Shown: positions 1 through 5,704 of the stretch, in pieces
How positions within the stretch are numbered: position 1 is the first letter of the stretch
Layout of the letters: every line of letters begins with the position of its first letter
DNA from: Deltaproteobacteria bacterium
GTDB lineage: Bacteria > Myxococcota_A > UBA9160 > SMWR01
Assembly (NCBI GenBank): GCA_029261905.1
Contig: JAJDAM010000891.1
Coordinates: 1-9,478, forward strand
Length of the DNA: 9,478 bases
Direction of reading: 5' to 3'
Notes under the pieces: model-generated
The model's database searches: none
What the model was told of the DNA's origin: nothing
The model's input: the letters and a program-made list of their open reading frames with translations, nothing else
Made by a program: the position numbers and the translations under genes

Positions 1-2
1 CC

Positions 3-626
3 CGAAAGCAGAGCGTGCTGCCGGGTCGAGCACTGATTCGATTCATCGAGCCGTACGCAGTCCGACGCACTTCGGTGCTGATCCTCGAAAACGACGCTCG
101 AACCGACGATCTGTACGTCTACCTGCCGGCCACGCGAATGACCCGCCATCTGTCGAACTCGCAACGAGCCGATTCGTTCTTCGGGACCGACCTGGCATAC
201 GAAGACATCGAACCCAAGTACATCGAAGACTATGAAGTCCGTACCCAGGGCCGCGACGCGCTCGCCGGTAAGCCGTGCACGCTGCTGGAAATCAAGAACC
301 GCCCGACTTTCGAGTCGACCTACGACCAACTCGTTTCCTGCGTGGAAGAGGAGCGCGGCGTCATCCTGTTCACGGATTTCTTCCGCGACGGAAAGCCCAT
401 CAAACGACTCGAGATCGACCCCGCAAGCATCCGCGAAATCGGAACCCGATTCATCCCGTTCACAATGACCGTGACCAACCCCCGCCGCCAATCCAAAACC
501 GCGATCACCACCAAGAGCTACGACCTCCACCCCAACATCCCCGACACCCTGTTTTCCACCTGGAACCTCGAAGCCGGAGACGCCCGCCGCGACCGCTCCC
601 AAGCCGAGAAGGGCGAGGGGGAGTGA
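3..626 (+). CDS. LolA-like outer membrane lipoprotein-sorting family protein (5' partial)
   Basis: The reading frame is open from the left edge (first whole codon at position 3) to the TGA at 624-626, so the N-terminus and any signal peptide lie outside the window. A GTG at 15 is in frame but falls inside the conserved fold, so it is probably not the start. The visible part looks like the LolA_like family (outer membrane lipoprotein-sorting type, an eleven-stranded half-barrel that binds lipid). It begins with an IRFIEP strand, followed by a VYLPATRMTRHLSNSQR stretch and a SFFGTDLAYEDIE motif, which match the family hallmarks 'LYLPALRRVRRI...' and 'FMGSDFSYEDL'. A late PNIPDTLFSTWNLE segment is the usual C-terminal end. 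Proteins of this family are periplasmic and often encoded next to MMPL/RND exporters, as here (an MMPL gene starts at 3368). The tail is charged and polar (Arg/Asp/Glu). The family call is fairly secure; the bound lipid is unknown. Confidence 0.8.
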   Translation, partial: RKQSVLPGRALIRFIEPYAVRRTSVLILENDARTDDLYVYLPATRMTRHLSNSQRADSFFGTDLAYEDIEPKYIEDYEVRTQGRDALAGKPCTLLEIKNRPTFESTYDQLVSCVEEERGVILFTDFFRDGKPIKRLEIDPASIREIGTRFIPFTMTVTNPRRQSKTAITTKSYDLHPNIPDTLFSTWNLEAGDARRDRSQAEKGEGE

Positions 627-639
627 GGAAACTCGATTC

Positions 640-691
640 ATTGGGCCGCGATGTCTAACGGTGTTTGAATCTGAGATGTTAAACGCCCAAT
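640..691. repeat. Intergenic inverted repeats (alternative stems)
   Basis: A perfect 7-bp inverted repeat pairs ATTGGGC (640-646) with GCCCAAT (685-691). A second stem inside it pairs GGTGTTT (660-666) with AAACGCC (681-687), allowing one G-U pair. The two use the same CGCC/GCCC bases, so they are mutually exclusive in RNA. The structure lies just after the stop of the LolA-like gene. No T-run follows, so an intrinsic terminator is not supported; a weak 3' structure or chance is possible. Confidence 0.3.
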
Positions 692-747
692 CCCAGTGTG
701 GATCTGGTCCAGAAACCGTATAAATATCAGCACTTTGCAATATATTG

Positions 748-777
748 TTGCGATTGCCGACCTCTTCTCAATACAAT
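748..777 (+). promoter_or_regulatory. Candidate sigma70-type promoter for the fusion-MMPL operon
   Basis: TTGCGA at 748-753 (4 of 6 to TTGACA) and TACAAT at 772-777 (5 of 6 to TATAAT) are separated by 18 nt. They lie in the AT-rich second half of the 627-868 intergenic region. Transcription would begin near 784, leaving roughly 85 to 120 nt of leader before the candidate starts at 869 or 905. An additional TATAAA at 719-724 has no convincing -35 partner. This is consensus matching only. Confidence 0.4.
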
Positions 778-868
778 CCGTTTCCGGCTATGTTCCGCGC
801 TGCCCTGTATGGGGCGATTCGGCGTTTCTTGCCGGCGGCTATTTCTGGCAAGTCGGGTTGGGGATCGA

Positions 869-3364
869 GTGCTTCAAAAATTCGACGAGATCACGCCTGA
901 CAACATGGCCCGCCTTACTCAGGGCGTACTGAGCGATCGCGCCAGTATCGGTGCATTGCTGCGTGAAGTCATGGCATGTGAAGTGGAACTCGCCGGGGGA
1001 ATCGACCGGAACCACGAAATCAAGCAGGCACTCGTAGTTGATGTGTCCCCAACACGGGTTCGGCTGAGCCTCAAGCACATCGATGCCTCAGCCGGCGAGC
1101 AGCTCTTTTTCAACTTCCAGCTCGAGGGCCATGAGTATTTTTTTTCCGCGACACCCGTGGACGATCCCCGCGACGACCAGATCGAAATCGCGCTCCCCCG
1201 TCGCATCTATCGTTCAGAACGACGCGGCCGGTTTCGCGACAAGGTGTTACCGAACGGTTCAGCTTCCCACGTGGACCTCGCCACAAAGGATGGGAAGAGA
1301 ATACAAGCACGCGTCATCAATCGATCACCGGCCGGGATCGGTATCGAGATGACTGAGCAAGACTCTGCGAGCTTGCCCGCGGAGCTGGAAGTTCGGGCCC
1401 GCAGCGGCGTAGACGCCGAGCCATCTTTTGCAAGGATCCGACATCAAACGAACGTTCCCGAGAGGGCGGGCTGGGTTCAAGTTGGACTTTCCCTCAGCAA
1501 CGTCTCTCCTGGCAGGCACATTGAGATAGATCGTCGTACGCGAATCCTCGAACAATCGCCCGCGACCCGCGCTTGGGAGAGAGCCGAGCTATTTGCTGCA
1601 GCTGTACGATCAGTTCCAACTCGCGTAGTTCAACGAATTGGCTTGGGGCCGAATCTCACGTCAGGTGTACCCATTGTTGACTATCAGAACGATCGGGGCG
1701 AGACGATTCGGGCGATCATCGATACTTCGGGCGACCCACGTGGTGCTCCGGCAGTGGTGATTCCACCAGCATGGGGTCGGACGAAGGAAACGCTGCTGCC
1801 GCTAGCTGCAACGATTCTAGAAACCTTCCGCCGCGCCGGACAAGGCGTCACAGTAGTCCGGTTCGATGGGACGCATCGCAGGGGCGAGTCCCACATCGAT
1901 CCTACCTGTCGTCCCCCTGGAGAGGAGTACCAGCACTTCACCTTTTCACAGGCAGTCGGTGATATCCAATCGACGATTCGCTTTTTGGATGCGGACGAGC
2001 GCTACAGCCCTTCGACGATCATTCTCGCGACGTTCAGTCTCGCTGCGATTGAGGGGCGACGGGCAGTTGCAGCCGACTTGCAAGGACGAATCGGGGGTTG
2101 GGTATGCACCGTTGGGATGGTGGATCTGCAATCGGCTCTGCGAGCAATCTCGGGGGGGATCGATTTCGGATACGGATTGCAGAGAGGTGTCCGGTTCGGC
2201 CGCCACGAACTCGTCGGGGTGGTCGCGGATATGGATCACACCGGACTGGATGCTCTCGATCACAACTTGGTCTATATCGAAGACGCGAAAGACGACATGG
2301 CCAAGATCAAAGTTCCGATCACTTGGATTCACGGTCGACATGATGGCTGGATGAGCATTGACACCGTTCAGAACGCCTTGTCGTGCGGTCAAACAGAGAA
2401 TCGCCGACTAATCGAGGTTCCGACTGGACACCAGTTACGCACAAGCGGACAGGCACTATCAACTTTCCAACTGATCGCCGAGGAGGTCGGTTCGATGGCA
2501 TTGGGGCGTGCTGTTCGCCCGAGAATGCCCTCCCTGTCAGCGTTGGCTCGTCGGCAGCGAGCCGAGCGTCTGCGGCTTCCCAAGTCGAAAATCAATGTGC
2601 GCGGGTTCTGGGGCGACTACCTGTTGGGTAGGGACCGGCGAATCGGGATGCAATTGCTGACGGCAACCGCCGCCTACCGAAACTTGATGGAAAAGCAGAT
2701 TGACCTATTGGCGCTTCGCAGCAACGATCGAGTTGCGGATCTTGGCGCCGGAACTGGCGAATTCCCCCTTAGTCTGGCGCGAAGACCCTCAAAGTTCACA
2801 AGTGTTCGAATCGACGAGGTGGACTATGTCGGCGAAGCGCTGCAGAGAGGCAGTGAAAGGCTTGGGACGTTGGGAAATGGCCGAATTCATGTCCAGCGTA
2901 TCGTCGCGGATCTCGACGGCGAAGGGACCGGATGTATTCCGCTCGCGGACTCGAGTTATGACGCGGTGCTCGCTTCACTCGTGGTTAGCTATCTCTCCAA
3001 GCCAGAAGCTTTTCTCGCAGAAATCCACCGCATCCTTCGGCCGGGTGGACACCTAGTCGTGTCGACACTCGTGCGGGATGCGGATATATCGAAGTTGTAC
3101 GTAGACGGCCTCGCGGAGCTTCAGTCGGCAGATCTTGGGGACACACTCGAGCCAGAGGCATATAGGCATTTTGATGGACTCGCGCGTGATTTTCTGAATG
3201 ACGCCTCGAAGATTCTAGATTTCGAAGAGCAGGGGCGGTTTCAGTTTTGGGATCCATCCGAGTTCTCAGCTTTAGTGAAGCGCGCGGGATTCGCGGTGGA
3301 GAGTTTTGAGCCTGAACTCGGCGATCCACCCCAGGCGGTCGTGATATCGGCGAGACGGCATTGA
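869..3364 (+). CDS. PilZ (c-di-GMP) / LuxD-like acyl thioesterase / SAM methyltransferase fusion protein
   Basis: With a GTG start at 869 the protein is 831 aa. Three modules are visible. Residues about 1-110 resemble the YcgR N-terminal domain, followed by a PilZ domain (about 110-215) carrying the c-di-GMP signature: arginines R115/R119/R123 fit RxxxR, and N151-x-S153-x-x-G156 fits [D/N]xSxxG. Residues about 245-545 are an alpha/beta hydrolase resembling LuxD. It has an RFDGTHRRGES segment like LuxD 'RYDSLHHVGLS', nucleophile S390 in ATFSLAA, D492 in HGRHDGW and H521 in PTGHQL; Ser-Asp and Asp-His spacings are close to those of LuxD. Residues about 605-820 are a class I methyltransferase with motif I ADLGAGTGE (near 623-631) and a late RILRPGG. 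No membrane segment is seen, so it is probably cytosolic. Start choice: GTG 869 has GGGGA at 860-864; ATG 905 (819 aa) is the alternative. The frame stays open back to 698, but that stretch is Cys-rich and does not look coding. The MMPL exporter follows after 3 nt. Substrates are unknown. Confidence 0.8.
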   Translation: MLQKFDEITPDNMARLTQGVLSDRASIGALLREVMACEVELAGGIDRNHEIKQALVVDVSPTRVRLSLKHIDASAGEQLFFNFQLEGHEYFFSATPVDDPRDDQIEIALPRRIYRSERRGRFRDKVLPNGSASHVDLATKDGKRIQARVINRSPAGIGIEMTEQDSASLPAELEVRARSGVDAEPSFARIRHQTNVPERAGWVQVGLSLSNVSPGRHIEIDRRTRILEQSPATRAWERAELFAAAVRSVPTRVVQRIGLGPNLTSGVPIVDYQNDRGETIRAIIDTSGDPRGAPAVVIPPAWGRTKETLLPLAATILETFRRAGQGVTVVRFDGTHRRGESHIDPTCRPPGEEYQHFTFSQAVGDIQSTIRFLDADERYSPSTIILATFSLAAIEGRRAVAADLQGRIGGWVCTVGMVDLQSALRAISGGIDFGYGLQRGVRFGRHELVGVVADMDHTGLDALDHNLVYIEDAKDDMAKIKVPITWIHGRHDGWMSIDTVQNALSCGQTENRRLIEVPTGHQLRTSGQALSTFQLIAEEVGSMALGRAVRPRMPSLSALARRQRAERLRLPKSKINVRGFWGDYLLGRDRRIGMQLLTATAAYRNLMEKQIDLLALRSNDRVADLGAGTGEFPLSLARRPSKFTSVRIDEVDYVGEALQRGSERLGTLGNGRIHVQRIVADLDGEGTGCIPLADSSYDAVLASLVVSYLSKPEAFLAEIHRILRPGGHLVVSTLVRDADISKLYVDGLAELQSADLGDTLEPEAYRHFDGLARDFLNDASKILDFEEQGRFQFWDPSEFSALVKRAGFAVESFEPELGDPPQAVVISARRH

Positions 3365-3367
3365 TTC

Positions 3368-5638
3368 TTGGCAAATGAAGGGTCCACAAGCTCGGGCGAC
3401 TGGCTCGAACGCCTCTCCCGAGCATCGATCCGGAGACCGCACCTCGTATTTCTGACGTGGGGACTCATTTCCGCCATTGCTGCTCTTGGCGTTGCTCGCC
3501 TCGAAATCGACAATGCGACGGCGAGTTTCCTGGATCGGTCGCATCCCGCGTGGCAGGTCTATCAGGATAGCCTCGTTGAGTTCGGCGGCGATGAAATATT
3601 GGTCGTTGCAATCGAGGGGGATCGGGCTTTCGACCCAAGTGTGCTCGCTCGGGTTCGCGAACTCTCGAGTGTCTTTTCCGCCATTCCGGGCGTGCAGCGG
3701 GTGGATAGCGTCAGCACGGTTCCTGTGATTTGGGCTGAACCTAATGGGAATATCGATTTCGATCCGGCGGTCGGCGATCAGGATATCGCGACCCATCTCG
3801 ACCGGACGATCGAGAGGCTTCTCTACGATCGAATTGCACCCAAGAGCCTCGTATCTGAAGACGGTCGGGTGTTTGCGATCAATCTGGTTCTTGATGAGGA
3901 TGTGGACATTGGGCGGACTTCTGTCGTAGCCGAAGTGGCGAGCCACCTGGTCGATGACCGGGCATGGGTTTCGGGCGTTCCGGTCTTTCGGACCGAAGTG
4001 AACTCACGAACTCGCGATGAGCTCGCGCTCTTTGTTCCAATGACGTTGCTCTTGGTTGGAACCGTGGTGTTCGTTGGCTTCGCCAGCCTTTATGCGGTTG
4101 TGATTGCGCTTGGCACCAGTGCGGTCGGTACGTGGGTCGTTCTTGGCGCCATGGGTGGACTCGGCATTCCGCTGTCCTTGTCAACGATGATACTGCCCTC
4201 CGTCTTGCTGGCGCTGGGGTGTGCGTACGTGATGCATGTTCTCACTGCGGCCCATGGAGTCACTGGACGCGGAGAACTCGAACGGGCGATCTCCCACGTA
4301 GTTAGGCCGATTGGGTTGTCGGGACTCACCACCGCGATTGGCTTTCTGGCGATATCGACGATTCGAATTGATGCTATTCGACAGCTCGGGACATACGGTG
4401 CCGTAGGCGTGATCGCGGTCTTAGCTGCCGCTCTGACAGCAGCACCGGCGGCTTTGAGCATCCGCTCGCTAGGAAATGGCGCGGCCGTGCTCCGTGATTG
4501 GATTCGAGGTTCTGTAAGACGTGTGGTCATGAACTGGGTATTGCGTCGGCGTGTAGTGCTGGCGCTGTGGGGCGTTGCGATCCTGGCGAGTGGGGTCGGA
4601 CTGAATCGATTGGCTATCGAAACTGACATCATCCTTTGGTTTTCACCCGACTCAGCGATCCGGCGTTCGTACGATGCGATTCGAACTCGGTTGTCCGGAA
4701 TTACGCCGATGAACGTCGTCATTCAGTCGACCGACGGCCAACCGCTGACGCAGCCAGATCGTCTGGCTGCGATCGATGCGCTCACTCTTGCACTGAATGA
4801 CATGCCGCAGATTGGAAAAGCCATCTCGGTCTCTGATCCGCTGCGGCAGTTTCATGGGGGAATGGTCGGGGACCGCAATAGCGAGTTGCCCAATGACTAT
4901 GCACAGATCGAGCAATACCTACTAATCCTCGAATCGCTGACTAGAATGCGCGAAGTTATTTCGCCGGATCATCTCTCAGCAAACATAGTACTCCGCATCG
5001 ATGAGAACGGATCCGATCGCCTCATGGCAATCGCGGAAGAAATCGACAGGTGGTGGTCGGAACATGGTGTCTCGGGCGTAACGATTCATACAACCGGAAT
5101 CATGTACGAGTTTGGTCGGGCGGAGGAGGAGATTGCATATGGCCAGCTGAGAGGGCTCGGGCTTGCGTTTGCCGTCGTCGGTGGAATCCTGTTGGCGATC
5201 TTTCGTTCATGGCGACTGGCATTTGCGGCGATGCTTCCGAACGTCGTTCCGCTGCTGGTTACATACGGGCTGATGGGTCTCGCCGGGCTTCCGCTCGATG
5301 CCGCGACAGTCTGTCTGGGAAGTCTCGCGCTCGGCATAGCGGTTGACGACACGATCCACTTGGCTACGCGTTTTCGAGATTTTCGTCAGTCTGGAAAGAG
5401 CGCGCCAGAGGCGATGGACTCTGCGCTCGAAGTTGTTTTGCCGGCACTAGTGCTCACAACTGCCGGGGTCGCGCTCGGGTTCGCGGTGTTGGGGCTGTCC
5501 GAGTTCACACTTGTACGAAATCTAGGAATGATCACGGCCTTTCTCGTAACGCTCTGTCTTCTCGCAGATCTCACGCTGCTCCCTGCATTGCTCGTGCGAG
5601 GCGGGGCCATGCGTTCGTGGATGCTAGATCGAAAGTGA
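3368..5638 (+). CDS. MMPL/RND-superfamily exporter
   Basis: A 756-aa, 12-TM transporter of the MMPL family (COG1033-like RND exporters), inner membrane, probably driven by proton motive force and moving lipids or other hydrophobic molecules. It shows the two-repeat RND plan: TM1 (about 24-42), a periplasmic domain (about 45-215), TM2-6 (about 219-362), TM7 (about 396-414), a second periplasmic domain (about 415-590) and TM8-12 (about 594-742). The second half has the charged ALGIAVDDTIH motif (D660, D661), likely the proton-relay pair; the matching place in the first half reads ALGCAYVMH and lacks both acids. The conserved 'GLSGLTTAIGFLAIS' and 'LTTAGVALGFAVL' helices mark each repeat. The start is TTG at 3368, 3 nt after the stop of the fusion gene; no other in-frame start precedes TM1, and the ribosome-binding site is weak, so translational coupling is likely. 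This spacing points to one operon with the fusion protein. Confidence 0.9.
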   Translation: MANEGSTSSGDWLERLSRASIRRPHLVFLTWGLISAIAALGVARLEIDNATASFLDRSHPAWQVYQDSLVEFGGDEILVVAIEGDRAFDPSVLARVRELSSVFSAIPGVQRVDSVSTVPVIWAEPNGNIDFDPAVGDQDIATHLDRTIERLLYDRIAPKSLVSEDGRVFAINLVLDEDVDIGRTSVVAEVASHLVDDRAWVSGVPVFRTEVNSRTRDELALFVPMTLLLVGTVVFVGFASLYAVVIALGTSAVGTWVVLGAMGGLGIPLSLSTMILPSVLLALGCAYVMHVLTAAHGVTGRGELERAISHVVRPIGLSGLTTAIGFLAISTIRIDAIRQLGTYGAVGVIAVLAAALTAAPAALSIRSLGNGAAVLRDWIRGSVRRVVMNWVLRRRVVLALWGVAILASGVGLNRLAIETDIILWFSPDSAIRRSYDAIRTRLSGITPMNVVIQSTDGQPLTQPDRLAAIDALTLALNDMPQIGKAISVSDPLRQFHGGMVGDRNSELPNDYAQIEQYLLILESLTRMREVISPDHLSANIVLRIDENGSDRLMAIAEEIDRWWSEHGVSGVTIHTTGIMYEFGRAEEEIAYGQLRGLGLAFAVVGGILLAIFRSWRLAFAAMLPNVVPLLVTYGLMGLAGLPLDAATVCLGSLALGIAVDDTIHLATRFRDFRQSGKSAPEAMDSALEVVLPALVLTTAGVALGFAVLGLSEFTLVRNLGMITAFLVTLCLLADLTLLPALLVRGGAMRSWMLDRK

Positions 5639-5653
5639 ATTGCCGACAGTTGT

Positions 5654-5697
5654 CTGAGAATCCACACTAAAGCGTAATTCTCGGGGTTCCGATCCCC
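5654..5697. repeat. Overlapping inverted repeats before the hybrid kinase gene
   Basis: The 66-nt spacer between the exporter and the kinase holds a stem of GAGAAT (5656-5661) with ATTCTC (5677-5682), extendable by T5655-G5683 and C5654-G5684, around a 15-nt loop. A second stem pairs GGGG (5683-5686) with CCCC (5694-5697) around a 7-nt loop and ends 7 nt before the ATG. The extended first stem and the second share G5683-5684, so they compete. No T-run follows either, so a standard intrinsic terminator is not supported. An operator, leader structure or chance are all possible. No convincing sigma70 promoter was seen here. Confidence 0.3.
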
Positions 5698-5704
5698 TTA
5701 AGTC

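Noticed and set aside
640..691. Intrinsic terminator after the LolA-like gene
   Set aside because: Stems are present but there is no T-run after either one, so Rho-independent termination is not supported.
698..868. Upstream extension of the fusion protein to a GTG at 698 (888 aa)
   Set aside because: The extra 57 residues are Cys-rich, lack a recognisable fold, and cover the AT-rich stretch with the promoter candidate. It is more likely an open frame by chance than coding.
2985..3946. Long minus-strand open frames opposite the fusion and exporter genes (up to 224 codons)
   Set aside because: They are antisense to confidently assigned domains, lack recognisable motifs and are expected in high-GC sequence.
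5682..5698. GGGGTTCCGATCCCC resembling a tRNA T-arm
   Set aside because: The loop TTCCGAT lacks the conserved A58 and the stem is only 4 bp; no acceptor, D-arm or anticodon arm is found upstream.
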